Notes: generated by a model not told the origin, from the sequence alone. Counted from the first letter of the stretch, positions 32,231-40,851 are shown. The stretch is 64,000 bases of DNA from Salinicola salarius (GCF_002179555.1 NZ_NHOU01000004.1:62001-126000); one strand, 5' to 3'. Program-made: numbers and translations.

Positions 32231-33520
32231 TCAGGCGTCGCTGTCGTCGTCCTGCGGGTCTTCTGTTTGACGGGGGCCCGGATTCGAATGGCGGCGTTGG
32301 TCATCGGGCGAACGGCGCTCGGTCCGCGACGAGGCGGTGTCACGGTCGCTGCGTGACGTGGCGTCTCGTTCCTCGTCATCGGGGTGGTCGCGCTCGGGCT
32401 CCTGATGGCGAATGCCCTCGGGGAAATAGACCCGGGATGCCGGAATGGCCAGCTCCGCGCCGTGGGAGTCGATGATGTCGCGGATCTTCAACAGAATGTC
32501 CTGCTTGATCTCGTGGAAACGCTGCCAATCCGTCTCGTGGGTGAAGGCGTAGACAATGATATCCAGCGAGTACTGGCCGTAGGTGGAGAAGTTGACCGTG
32601 ATCAGCTCGTCCTGATTGATTTCCTCGTGCTCCAGCAGCAGGTTGCGAATATCCCGGGCGACATTCTCGATGGCGCCGATGTCCTGGTAGCGGAGGCTGA
32701 TGGTTTCCCACAGGCGACGGCTGACCATTCGGGTCGGGGTCTCCACGGAGATCTGGCTGAACCAGGCGTTGGGCACGTAGAGCGGTGGCCCGGCGAAGGT
32801 TCGGACGGTGGTGAGGCGCCAGCCGATATCCTCGACGATGCCCTCGATCTGGCGCTCGGGCGAGCGGATCCAGTCGCCGACCACGAACGGCTTGTCCAGA
32901 TGGACCACCATGCCACCGAAGAAATTGGCGATGACATCCCGCGCGGCGAAGCCGATCACCAGCCCACCGAAGCCACCCATGGCCAGAATGCTCGACATCG
33001 ACACGCCCAGGATCTGCAGCCCGATCAATATCAGCGTGACGATCAGGATGGCACCGACGATCTTGGTCAGGGCCGATGCCGAGGTGGGATCCACCGGCTT
33101 GGCATGGCAGTTGCCCGGCGGAAAGACCAGGCGCTGCTCCAGCCGTCGGAAAAGTCGGATGCCGCCCCAGGCGACCAGGAGCAGCGTAATCAATGCCCCG
33201 ACCCGGGACAGCACGATGTTCAGCCGCTCGATCTCGAAATGGTTGCCGATCACGCCGAGGCCGACCATCAGCGCGGTGACCCAGACCCACCAGCGTAGGG
33301 GAAGACGCAGTCCATGAAGGATAGGGTCGTCCCAGCGCCGCGGCGAGTTGCGCAGGCGTCGCTCCATCCGGTTGAGAACGAAGTGCAGGGCGATGTCGAC
33401 GATGACCGCGATCAGCAGTATCAGCGCGGGCAGCACGATCCAGCCCGGAATATGGAGCCATTGGCCGAGTTCGGTCTGGAAGCGGGAGAGAAGATTCGTG
33501 GCGCTATCAGAAATATTCAT
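32231..33520 (-). CDS. Mechanosensitive ion channel, MscS family
   Basis: 429 aa. About five hydrophobic helices cover residues 20-220, the last being the pore helix before GGFGGLVIGFAARDVIANFFGG, the MscS signature. A beta domain follows (GDWIRSPERQIEGIVEDIGWRLT). The C-terminal 60 residues are highly charged, rich in Asp, Glu and Arg, and probably disordered. The start ATG at 33520 has AGGTG upstream; an ATG 15 bp earlier is possible. Role: release of solutes on osmotic downshock, sensible in a halophile. Confidence 0.92.
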   Translation of the reverse strand: MNISDSATNLLSRFQTELGQWLHIPGWIVLPALILLIAVIVDIALHFVLNRMERRLRNSPRRWDDPILHGLRLPLRWWVWVTALMVGLGVIGNHFEIERLNIVLSRVGALITLLLVAWGGIRLFRRLEQRLVFPPGNCHAKPVDPTSASALTKIVGAILIVTLILIGLQILGVSMSSILAMGGFGGLVIGFAARDVIANFFGGMVVHLDKPFVVGDWIRSPERQIEGIVEDIGWRLTTVRTFAGPPLYVPNAWFSQISVETPTRMVSRRLWETISLRYQDIGAIENVARDIRNLLLEHEEINQDELITVNFSTYGQYSLDIIVYAFTHETDWQRFHEIKQDILLKIRDIIDSHGAELAIPASRVYFPEGIRHQEPERDHPDDEERDATSRSDRDTASSRTERRSPDDQRRHSNPGPRQTEDPQDDDSDA

Positions 33521-33681
33521 GCACCTGCTTTTCATGTCCGGAAATCGAAGCGTTTCGACGCTGCAACAGAGATCGAGCTTAGTGTGTCGATGAGTATCCG
33601 GCGCGTCGATTCGATAAAAGCGTAGCGGGACGAAGGGGCATATTCCACAGGGTGACTCGATTCGGCGTGCCTGCGATCGGT

Positions 33682-34197
33682 TCAGCGCAGGCAGCAGCGC
33701 TTGGCTTTCTTGCCGCTTCCGCAGGGGCAGGGCGCGTTACGCGAGGCGGTGGCAGCGGTAGGCGGATCGATGATGCCGTCGACATACCGCCAGACGCCCT
33801 GACGTCGGCGAAAGCGCGAACGCTCGTGAAGCACCTGCGGCGTTGCCGCTGGCCCTGCACCGAACGGGCGGCAGTGTGCCTTGAACTCGACCGTTGCCCT
33901 GGCGCCGTTTTCATGGGCATCGAGAATCTCGAGCCCCAGCCATTGCTGCTCCTGGCGGTCCAGCTGCTCTGCCGTCAGAGCCGGATCGATGGCGTCGGTG
34001 TCCCAGGTCCTGATGAGATAGTCGCCGAGCCCGCCCAGCGCAAAGGCGGTGTAGCGTGAGCGCATGAGCGCTTCCGCCGTTGGCGCGGGCGCTTCCCCGC
34101 GATGGTAGATCCCGCAGCAGTGGCGGTAGGACAGGCCGTTTCCGCAGGGGCACGGTCGAGTCTCGATGTCTTCAGAGGCTGTGGTTGGAACATTCAT
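33682..34197 (-). CDS. YchJ family SEC-C motif protein
   Basis: 171 aa. Two zinc-binding SEC-C motifs frame a YchJ-type domain: CPCGNGLSYRHCC near residue 15 and CPCGSGKKAKRCC at the very end. The middle contains SAEALMRSRYTAFALG-like residues, diagnostic for UPF0225/YchJ. Function unknown; SEC-C motifs bind zinc and often contact the ribosome or SecB in other proteins. Confidence 0.9.
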   Translation of the reverse strand: MNVPTTASEDIETRPCPCGNGLSYRHCCGIYHRGEAPAPTAEALMRSRYTAFALGGLGDYLIRTWDTDAIDPALTAEQLDRQEQQWLGLEILDAHENGARATVEFKAHCRPFGAGPAATPQVLHERSRFRRRQGVWRYVDGIIDPPTAATASRNAPCPCGSGKKAKRCCLR

Positions 34198-34325
34198 TTG
34201 GGTAAACTACGCTATCGTTTGTCTCTAAATGTTAATGGTGCGCTGCGATTTGCCCTAACATGTGGTAAAAGTGCGGCGCCTGGAATCCCCAACGCCAAGT
34301 CATTCGATACGTGGGTCGACCACTT

Positions 34326-35042
34326 ATGTTTCTCGACGAGTTCCATTCTACCGACGCGGACCGCATCTGTATCACCGCAGAGCAGGCCAGTCAGTTTGCG
34401 CGTCAGATCGCGGGAGATTACAACCCGATCCATGACCCTTGCGCGCGGCGTTTCTGCGTGCCCGGCGACCTGCTGTTCGCGCTGGTGCTGTCCCGTTACG
34501 GGCTGTCTCAGCACATGACGTTCCACTTCTGCGGCATGGTGGGGGACAGCGTCTCGTTGAGCTTCGTCGAAGAGGAAGAGACCGGCACCGTCAGCGTCGT
34601 CGACCAGAGCGGTAAACAGTATCTGAGCGTCAAGCGCAGCGGCTGGACGATTCATGACCCGGGCACCGTCGAGACTTTCACCCGTCGCTACGTGGCCTTC
34701 TCGGGCCGCAACTTTCCGCATTATCTCAAGCCTCTGCTCGAAGAGAAGGGTGTCATGTTCAATCCCCAGCGCCCGCTGGTGATCTACGACAGCATGGGAT
34801 TCACGCTCGAGGATCACGACCCGTGTGATCTGGATCTGGATTTCGCCGGCGCCAATCTGGACGTCAAGGGCAAGCGCGGAGAGGCTCATCTTGAATTCCG
34901 CATGAGCTGCCGTGGCCGTGACGTGGGCATCGGCTCCAAGAAACTGGTGATCAGTGGTCTCCAGGACTACGACGCGGAAAAGATGGATACGTTCGTGACC
35001 AATTTCACCCAGCTGAAACTGGCCAACCCCTGTTCGGCCTGA
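34326..35042 (+). CDS. DUF3581 family protein
   Basis: 238 aa cytoplasmic protein without signal or membrane helices. The N-terminus (DYNPIHDPCARRFCVPGDLLFALVL) resembles a MaoC-like hot-dog domain, where the conserved NPIH segment would be the active-site region. I recognise the whole as DUF3581, found in gammaproteobacteria, function unknown. The start is the ATG at 34326; five upstream in-frame codons are possible but lack a Shine-Dalgarno sequence. Confidence 0.85.
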   Translation: MFLDEFHSTDADRICITAEQASQFARQIAGDYNPIHDPCARRFCVPGDLLFALVLSRYGLSQHMTFHFCGMVGDSVSLSFVEEEETGTVSVVDQSGKQYLSVKRSGWTIHDPGTVETFTRRYVAFSGRNFPHYLKPLLEEKGVMFNPQRPLVIYDSMGFTLEDHDPCDLDLDFAGANLDVKGKRGEAHLEFRMSCRGRDVGIGSKKLVISGLQDYDAEKMDTFVTNFTQLKLANPCSA

Positions 35043-35205
35043 TCGCACGCGACTCGTGTGAGCTGATGCGTCGGGGGCGCGTGATACTCGGCGGACGTTG
35101 AGCGGGCGATTCGCGTCACATCGGCCCATTTGCGGATAATGCCGTTCATCCTGTCGCGGCCAGAGGGCTGACGGGATCGGGGCGCACAGGTGAACGGGAC
35201 TTGCC

Positions 35206-36027
35206 ATGAAGGAACATGTCACCCCTTTTCAGTTTTTTATCCTGGCGCTCTCGTTCTACGTGCTGGGAGCCATGCTGGCCGAGCTTTTTCTCGATCTGCC
35301 TGCCGATATCCTCCAGTTATTCGATTATCTGGACTACATCGTCTGCTTTTTCTTCTTCATCGATTTCTGCCAGCGGTTCTACCGCGCACCCAATAAATGG
35401 CGCTATATGCGCTGGGGGTGGCTGGATCTGCTGGCAAGCATTCCTGCCGGCTGGTTTCAGGCTGCGCGTCTGGCCCGTGTCGTTCAGGTCATTCGTGTGC
35501 TCCGGGCGCTGCGGTCGCTGGAGTTGATCTGGCAACTGCTGTTTCGTAACCGGGCCGAAGGCGTATTGGCGTCGGCGGCGACGGCGACCGTGCTGCTGGT
35601 GGTCTTCGGAGCGATGACGGTATTGATGGTGGAAACGCCCAATCCGGACAGCCCTATCAATACGGCGGAAGAAGCGTTGTGGTGGGCGATCGTGACCGTT
35701 ACCACGGTCGGCTACGGGGATTACTATCCGATCACGACGCTGGGGCGCATCGTCGCCGTGTTGCTGATGGTCTGCGGGGTCGGGCTGTTCGGTAGTTTCG
35801 CGGCTTACGTGAGCTCGCTTTTCGTCGAAGATCAGGAAGAGTCGGAATCCCGCCAGCACAAGGCGAACCGGCGCATGATGCGCCACATGATCGAGCAGGT
35901 GAGCGAGCTTCAGGTCGAGATCGAATCGCTGCGCCAGGAGCTGCGCGATCATCGTCGGGAGTTGGCCGAACGCCAGACGCGCGAGCACGAGGATCGTGAC
36001 CGAGAGGACGATAAAGCGAAACGATGA
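35206..36027 (+). CDS. Voltage-gated-type potassium channel
   Basis: 273 aa inner-membrane protein. Four or more helices (residues 8-145), with an S4-like Arg-rich stretch (QAARLARVVQVIRVLRALRS) near 85-105, precede the pore loop TVTTVGYGDYYP, which carries the potassium selectivity filter. A last helix (VAVLLMVCGVGLFGSFAAYVSS) is followed by a highly charged coiled coil (about 215-273), probably for tetramer assembly. It has no neighbours in the same operon. Confidence 0.92.
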   Translation: MKEHVTPFQFFILALSFYVLGAMLAELFLDLPADILQLFDYLDYIVCFFFFIDFCQRFYRAPNKWRYMRWGWLDLLASIPAGWFQAARLARVVQVIRVLRALRSLELIWQLLFRNRAEGVLASAATATVLLVVFGAMTVLMVETPNPDSPINTAEEALWWAIVTVTTVGYGDYYPITTLGRIVAVLLMVCGVGLFGSFAAYVSSLFVEDQEESESRQHKANRRMMRHMIEQVSELQVEIESLRQELRDHRRELAERQTREHEDRDREDDKAKR

Positions 36028-36046
36028 GCGCGATGACGATATTGCA

Positions 36047-36078
36047 TTGCCAGGGAAATATAAGGGTGCTAATATAAT
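36047..36078 (+). promoter_or_regulatory. Strong sigma-70-type promoter for a candidate small RNA
   Basis: TTGCCA at 36047-36052, a 17-bp spacer, then TAATAT at 36070-36075 preceded by TG one base away (extended -10); a perfect TATAAT overlaps at 36073-36078. It lies just after the potassium-channel gene and no start codon with a useful frame follows. Confidence 0.6.
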
Positions 36079-36082
36079 TTCC

Positions 36083-36180
36083 ATCGAATGTAGATACTTC
36101 GATTAGCAGTCGTTCGAGTCGCGTCTCCTAGTAACACCCCGCCTCGCCCGCGCATCCCCCCTCTTGCGCGGGCTTTTTTT
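36083..36180 (+). ncRNA. Candidate small RNA with intrinsic terminator
   Basis: A transcript of about 100 nt would start near 36083. It begins with a hairpin (ATCGAA 36083-36088 with TTCGAT 36098-36103), has a single-stranded middle with TCTCCT, an anti-Shine-Dalgarno-like sequence, then C-rich runs, and ends in a 9-bp GC stem (36146-36154 with 36165-36173) followed by seven T. No ORF of useful length with a ribosome binding site is present. Hfq-dependent small RNAs typically look like this. Alternatively it is only the terminator of the potassium-channel gene. Confidence 0.5.
36146..36180 (+). terminator. Intrinsic terminator
   Basis: Stem GCCCGCGCA with its complement, loop of 10, then TTTTTTT. 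It reads on the plus strand only, so it ends the candidate small RNA and any read-through from the potassium-channel gene, not the convergent nirD. Confidence 0.88.
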
Positions 36181-36215
36181 GTCCTGATTTCGCGCATCGT
36201 TTTCCAGTTACGTCA

Positions 36216-36632
36216 TCACGAATCCGCCCCGACGGGGATGTGAAGCACCACGTTATCGCCGTCCCACCCGACGGACCAGGTACGCAAGCGCCGCGTGGCA
36301 TCCTCGAGACACTGGCCATCCGTCAGCCGAAAATGCTGTTTGTAGATAGGCGAGGCGACCACCAGCTCGCCCTTGAGATCGCCGACGATGCCCCGGCCGA
36401 TCACGTTGGCACCGGAAAACGGGTCGCGGTTGTCCAGGGCGTAAATCTCGGGCTCATCGGCCCCGTCAGCGGCTCCGGGCCGACAAGGTAAATAGAAAAG
36501 CGCTATCTGATGCCCTTCATGCCAGGCGACGATGCCGGAGCCGGCAACCAGGTCCGCCCGGCTGCACAGGCGAACGGGGCGTGAAGAAGAGGCAGACCGT
36601 GCTGCCTCGTTTTCCAGGATGAGTTCGCTCAT
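36216..36632 (-). CDS. nirD: Assimilatory nitrite reductase, small subunit
   Basis: 138 aa, Rieske-like NirD subunit of NAD(P)H-dependent nitrite reductase. The fold motifs ALFYLPCRPG, IYALDNRDPFSGANVIGRGIVGD and VASPIYKQHFRLTDGQCL are clear. As in most NirD, the Rieske cysteine and histidine ligands are largely missing, so it probably holds no cluster. The ATG overlaps the nirB stop by 4 bp. Last gene of the nasC-like-nirB-nirD operon. Confidence 0.93.
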   Translation of the reverse strand: MSELILENEAARSASSSRPVRLCSRADLVAGSGIVAWHEGHQIALFYLPCRPGAADGADEPEIYALDNRDPFSGANVIGRGIVGDLKGELVVASPIYKQHFRLTDGQCLEDATRRLRTWSVGWDGDNVVLHIPVGADS

Positions 36633-39193
36633 GACGTTACCTCCACCGCCAGTGCGGCAATCTCTTCGGGGCGCGCAGGTCTCGGCTGGTCGCGCTCGCT
36701 GACGGCGATGATGTCGGGATCGCTGCGCTTGTCGTTGACGAAAGTGCGGAAGCGCTTGAGCTTTTCCGGATCCTTCAGCGCCCCGGCCCATTCGCACTCG
36801 TACTGATCGACCACGTGCTGCATCTGGGCTTCGAGCTCGTCACCCAGCCCCAGGCTATCCTCGAGAATCACCGCCTTGAGATAGTCGAGTCCGCCTTCCA
36901 GGTTCTCGCGCCATACCGAGGTGCGCTGAAGTCGATCGGCGGTGCGGATATAGAACATCAGCAGCCGGTCGATGATGCGCAGCAGCTCGGTGTCGTCGAG
37001 ATCGGTGGCGAACAGCTCCGCATGGCGCGGGCGCATGCCGCCATTGCCGCAGACGTAGAGATTCCAGCCGTGCTCGGTGGCGATCACGCCGACGTCCTTG
37101 CTCTGGGCTTCGGCACATTCCCGCGTGCAACCGGAGACGGCGAACTTCAGCTTGTGCGGCGAACGCAGCCCCTTGTAGCGATTCTCGATGGTCAGTGCCA
37201 TGGCGACGCTGTCCTGGACGCCGTAGCGGCACCAGGTGTTGCCGACGCAGGATTTCACCGTGCGGGTGGATTTGCCGTAGGCGTGGCCGGTCTCGAAGCC
37301 GGCGGCGATCAGCTCGCTCCAGATGTCCGGCAATTCATGCAACTGGGCGCCGAACAGATCGATACGCTGGCCGCCGGTAATCTTGGTGTAGAGATCGTAC
37401 TTCTTGGCTACCGCGCCGATGGCGATCAGCTTGTCCGGGGTGATCTCGCCACCGGGAATGCGCGGAACCACCGAATAGGTGCCGTTCTTCTGCATGTTGG
37501 CCATGAAGGTGTCGTTGGTGTCCTGCAGCGGCACCAGCGATGGGTTCGTGATCGGCGCGTTCCAGCACGAGGCGAGGATCGAGGCGACGGCCGGCTTGCA
37601 GATGTCGCAGCCCATCCGGCCTTTACCGTGACGCGCGTGGAGCGCCTCGAAGCTTTGAATGCCTTCGACCCGGATGAGGCCGTAGAGCTCCTGGCGGGTG
37701 TAGGCGAAGTGCTCGCACAGGCTGCGGTCGACTTCGACGCCACGGCTTTCCAGCTCGTGTTCGAACACTTGCTTGAGTAGTGCCGTACAACCGCCGCAAC
37801 CGGTGCTGGCCTTGGTGTCGGCCTTGAGCGTGCCGAGATCCGTGCAGCCGGCCTCGACCGCCTGACAGACCGCCCCTTTGGAGACGTTGTGACACGAGCA
37901 GATGGTCGCTGTCTCGGGCAGGGCATCGGCACCCAGCGTCGGCGCGCCTTCGGTGCTGGGGAGGATCAGCGCGGCCGGATCCTTGGGCAGTTCCAGGCCG
38001 TTGCTGTAGTACTGCAACAGGGTATCGTAGTAGCTGTTGTCGCCTACCAGCATGGCACCGACCAGCTTCTTGCCATCGCTGGAGACCACCAGCTTGCGGT
38101 ATTCCTGCTTGATCTGATCCAGATAGCGGTACATGCGAGCCCCGGGGGTGCGGTCGCCATGCGCATCGCCGATCGAGCCGACATCGACGCCGAGCAGCTT
38201 CAGCTTGGTGCTCATGTCGGCGCCCTGGAAGGTGAGTTCGCCCTCGACCAGGGTGTCGACGGCGGCCTTGGCCATCTGGTAGCCGGGGCCCACCAGGCCG
38301 AAGATGCTGTCCTGCCATAGCGCCACTTCGCCGATGGCCAGAATGTTCGGATCGCTGGTGCGGCAGTTGTCGTCCACCACCACGCCGCCGCGCTCGCCGA
38401 TCTCCAGCCCGCAATCCCGGGCCAGCCGATCCTGGGGGCGGATGCCGGCGGAGAACACGATCAGGTCGGTTTCCCACACTTTCTCATCCTGGAAAACCAT
38501 GCGGTGCTGGTGGTCCTGGCCGTCCTCGATACGCTGAGTGGCCCGGCCCGTCAGTACCTGAACCCCCAACTGCTCGATCTTTTCGCGCAGCAGATCGCCG
38601 CCTTCGGTGTCGACCTGCATCGGCATCAGGCGCGGCGCGAACTCCACCACGGCGGTGTCGAGATTCAGGCCGCGCAGGGCATTGGCGGCCTCCAGCCCCA
38701 GCAGGCCGCCACCGACGACCACGCCACTGGAAGCCGTTTCGGCCGCGGCGCGGATCGCATCGAGATCGTCCAGAGTACGGTAGACGAAACAGTTGGGGCG
38801 GTCGTTACCCGGAATCGGCGGCACGAAGGGGCAGGAGCCGGTCGCCAGGATCAACTGGTCGAAAGCGTGGCCGCCACGTTCGGTGACGACGAGGCGGGAT
38901 TCACGGTCGATGGCGCTGACGGCTTCTCCCAGGCGAAGGTCGATGCCATGTCTGGCGCAGAAGTCCGCTTCGCCCAGGGCCAGGGCATCGGCATCGCTGC
39001 CGGTGAAGTAGTCTGATAGATGCACGCGATCGTAGGCGCGGTGGCGTTCCTCGCCGAAGACGGTGATGGCGTAGTGCTGATGCGCCTGGCGTTCGACCAG
39101 CTGCTCCAGACAGTAGTGGCCGACCATGCCATTGCCGATCACGATCAGGCGAGGCTTGCGGGGCGGGGTCGGGGTGTCGGCTTCGAAGGTCAT
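36629..39193 (-). CDS. nirB: Assimilatory nitrite reductase, large subunit
   Basis: 854 aa, reduces nitrite to ammonium with NAD(P)H. Order: FAD and NAD(P)H domain (VIGNGMVGHYCLEQL at about 15, GGGLLGLEAANAL near 150); a BFD-like [2Fe-2S] domain with ICSCHNVSKGAV and STGCGGC; then the sirohaem/[4Fe-4S] domain with SCVGNTWC (C-x5-C) and SGCTRECAE (C-x3-C). The start ATG at 39193 follows GGAGG; 140 further upstream in-frame codons overlap the nasC-like gene and are ignored. Its sirohaem would depend on CobA encoded at 44.2 kb. Confidence 0.96.
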   Translation of the reverse strand: MTFEADTPTPPRKPRLIVIGNGMVGHYCLEQLVERQAHQHYAITVFGEERHRAYDRVHLSDYFTGSDADALALGEADFCARHGIDLRLGEAVSAIDRESRLVVTERGGHAFDQLILATGSCPFVPPIPGNDRPNCFVYRTLDDLDAIRAAAETASSGVVVGGGLLGLEAANALRGLNLDTAVVEFAPRLMPMQVDTEGGDLLREKIEQLGVQVLTGRATQRIEDGQDHQHRMVFQDEKVWETDLIVFSAGIRPQDRLARDCGLEIGERGGVVVDDNCRTSDPNILAIGEVALWQDSIFGLVGPGYQMAKAAVDTLVEGELTFQGADMSTKLKLLGVDVGSIGDAHGDRTPGARMYRYLDQIKQEYRKLVVSSDGKKLVGAMLVGDNSYYDTLLQYYSNGLELPKDPAALILPSTEGAPTLGADALPETATICSCHNVSKGAVCQAVEAGCTDLGTLKADTKASTGCGGCTALLKQVFEHELESRGVEVDRSLCEHFAYTRQELYGLIRVEGIQSFEALHARHGKGRMGCDICKPAVASILASCWNAPITNPSLVPLQDTNDTFMANMQKNGTYSVVPRIPGGEITPDKLIAIGAVAKKYDLYTKITGGQRIDLFGAQLHELPDIWSELIAAGFETGHAYGKSTRTVKSCVGNTWCRYGVQDSVAMALTIENRYKGLRSPHKLKFAVSGCTRECAEAQSKDVGVIATEHGWNLYVCGNGGMRPRHAELFATDLDDTELLRIIDRLLMFYIRTADRLQRTSVWRENLEGGLDYLKAVILEDSLGLGDELEAQMQHVVDQYECEWAGALKDPEKLKRFRTFVNDKRSDPDIIAVSERDQPRPARPEEIAALAVEVTS

Positions 39194-40530
39194 GCCGCTT
39201 CCTCCAGTGAGTGTTGAGTGTCTTCGGTCAGGCGTTGCGCGACATCGCTCGCGCCGAACAGCAGCAGATCGCGATGGTGGCCGAGATCCGCACCGGCTCG
39301 GGACAGCTGAAACAGCGCCGGACCATCGCCGGTATCGCCGTAGAGCACGGCGCCGATCAGTCGGTCGTTGCGAAGCAGCAGGCGGCGATAATCGCCGCCT
39401 TCCGGGTCGGCGTAGGTCAGGATGTCGTCGTCGGGTTCCGCCTCGACGGGGCCGAACGCGTAGAGAGAGATGCCGGCGACTTTCAGCCGCGTGGCGCAGG
39501 CGCTGTCGCTGTAGGGTTGCGGCGTCTGGCCGCCGAGGAGATCCGCCAAGGTCTCGACCTGCTGCCAGATCGGCTCGACCAGGCCCACTGTGGTGCCGTC
39601 GAATTCGCAGCATTCACCGATGGCATGAATCCGGGGATCGCGGGTAGTCAAGGTGGCATCGACGCAGATGCCGGCGCCGACATCGAGACGGGCCAGGCGG
39701 CCGAGCTCGGCGTTGGGCGTGATGCCGGCGGCCACCACCACGCAGTCGGCGGCCAGTCGGCGGCCGTCGGTCAGTCGCACGGCCTGGACGTTGCCCTGGG
39801 CGTCGGCGTCACAGCCGGACAGGCTCGCATGGGTCTCTATCGTCAGCCCGCGCCGTTCGAGCGTGTCACGCAACCAGGTGGCGGCGGTGACATCGAGCTG
39901 GCGGTTCATCAGTCGATCGCCGCGCTGCAAAAGCGTGACCGCCAGGCCACGCTTGCGCAGGCCCTCCGCCGCTTCCAGCCCCAGCAGCCCGCCGCCGACG
40001 ACCACCGCCCGGCTGCCCGATGATCGGGCGATCAGCCAGTCGACATCGTCGAGATTGCGAAAGCCGCCGACGTTACCCAGCTCGATGCCGGGAATAGCCG
40101 GCAGCGTGGGGCGTGAACCGGTGGCAATGACGAGACGGTCGTAGTGAACCGGGTCGCCGATGTCGGTATGGACACGTCGATGGGTACGGTCGATCGTCAC
40201 CACGCGCTCGCCCAGCCGCCACTCGACGCTGGCGGACATCTCGTCGCTCAGCCGGGTATCGAGGGAGTCGCGTTCGATCTCGCCGGCCAGCCACGGCGAC
40301 AGCAGGATCCGGTTGTAGGCCGGTGAAGCCTCCTCGCCGATCGTGGTGATGTGAATCGGCCGGGTCGGACGGTCCTGTAGCGCCTGCAGCAGCCGGTGTC
40401 CGGCCATGCCATTGCCGATGATCACCAGATGTTCTCCGGCATCGGGTGGTGCTTTGGATGGCGCATCGGCTGGTGCTTTGGATGGAGCATTGGCTGGTGC
40501 TTTGGATAGAGAAAGGGCGGTGCTGCTCAT
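39190..40530 (-). CDS. FAD-dependent electron-transfer subunit for nitrate reductase (NasC-like)
   Basis: 446 aa pyridine-nucleotide-disulfide oxidoreductase family. An FAD motif (VIIGNGMAGHRLLQAL) near residue 35, an NAD motif (VVVGGGLLGLEAAEGLRKRG) and GSRPTLPAIPGI are visible. Placed in front of nirBD it matches Klebsiella NasC, which passes electrons from NADH to the nitrate reductase. The N-terminus has three 8-residue repeats (SKAPANAP, SKAPADAP, SKAPPDAG) before the FAD domain, absent from typical members. Overlaps nirB by 4 bp. Confidence 0.85.
   Translation of the reverse strand: MSSTALSLSKAPANAPSKAPADAPSKAPPDAGEHLVIIGNGMAGHRLLQALQDRPTRPIHITTIGEEASPAYNRILLSPWLAGEIERDSLDTRLSDEMSASVEWRLGERVVTIDRTHRRVHTDIGDPVHYDRLVIATGSRPTLPAIPGIELGNVGGFRNLDDVDWLIARSSGSRAVVVGGGLLGLEAAEGLRKRGLAVTLLQRGDRLMNRQLDVTAATWLRDTLERRGLTIETHASLSGCDADAQGNVQAVRLTDGRRLAADCVVVAAGITPNAELGRLARLDVGAGICVDATLTTRDPRIHAIGECCEFDGTTVGLVEPIWQQVETLADLLGGQTPQPYSDSACATRLKVAGISLYAFGPVEAEPDDDILTYADPEGGDYRRLLLRNDRLIGAVLYGDTGDGPALFQLSRAGADLGHHRDLLLFGASDVAQRLTEDTQHSLEEAA
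40439..40510. repeat. Three 24-bp tandem repeats in the nasC-like gene
   Basis: Units 40439-40462, 40463-40486 and 40487-40510 differ at a few bases and encode an Ala/Pro/Ser/Lys-rich N-terminal extension. Frame is preserved. Confidence 0.8.
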
Positions 40531-40616
40531 GTTGATCCCCCGTCAAGCGACGTTTTCAAGCGCAGACGTTTTCCGAGTTCGGAAGAGATGCCTGGAAAAA
40601 CGGCGGCGCAACGCAA

Positions 40617-40667
40617 AAAGGCGCCTGATGACACGGAGTATTGAACTCCGCGGCATCAGGCGCCTTT
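40617..40667 (-). terminator. Leader terminator of the nasC-like-nirBD operon
   Basis: A 14-bp perfect outer stem (AAAGGCGCCTGATG with its complement), a 3x3 internal loop and an inner stem (CGGAGT/ACTCCG). On the minus strand it is followed by T residues. It lies 87 nt before the first start codon, so the operon can only be expressed if the terminator is overcome. Confidence 0.85.
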
Positions 40668-40819
40668 GCCTGAATATCGATGTGCCTGAATATCGATGCG
40701 ACGCCCGAGAGCCGACGAATGAAGCGGCATCGTCAGCCTACCGGGGCGTGCCATGGCTATCTGGCGCGACGCTGCCTCGATGCAGCGCCAGCCTGGCGAT
40801 CGCGACCGCCATTGGTCGC
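40657..40819 (-). promoter_or_regulatory. ANTAR-type antiterminator leader RNA, nirB side
   Basis: Read on the minus strand: hairpin P1 at 40802-40819 (stem GCGACC/GGTCGC, loop AATGGC); 14 nt later a second hairpin at 40770-40787 (stem CGCTGC/GCAGCG, loop ATCGAG); then a third at 40657-40672 (stem CAGGC/GCCTG, loop AAAGGC) whose loop and 3' arm form the 5' arm of the terminator. All loops have six bases with A at 1 and G at 4, the ANTAR-binding rule. NasR binding would stabilise the last hairpin and block termination. Confidence 0.8.
40667..40698. repeat. Perfect 16-bp tandem duplication in the nirB leader
   Basis: TGCCTGAATATCGATG occurs at 40667-40682 and again at 40683-40698. On the minus strand each copy carries CAGGCA, the 5' arm of the terminator-overlapping hairpin, so the leader has two alternative 5' arms. 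Confidence 0.85.
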
Positions 40820-40834
40820 CGATGGTGGAACTCA

Positions 40835-40851
40835 AGCGAAGGCCATGCCAG
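40835..40851 (-). promoter_or_regulatory. Sigma-54 promoter of the nasC-like-nirBD operon
   Basis: Minus strand CTGGCATGGCCTTCGCT: GG and GC separated by 10 bp, matching YTGGCACGRNNNTTGCW at all but two fixed positions. Transcription would start near 40824, five bases before hairpin P1. Confidence 0.8.
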
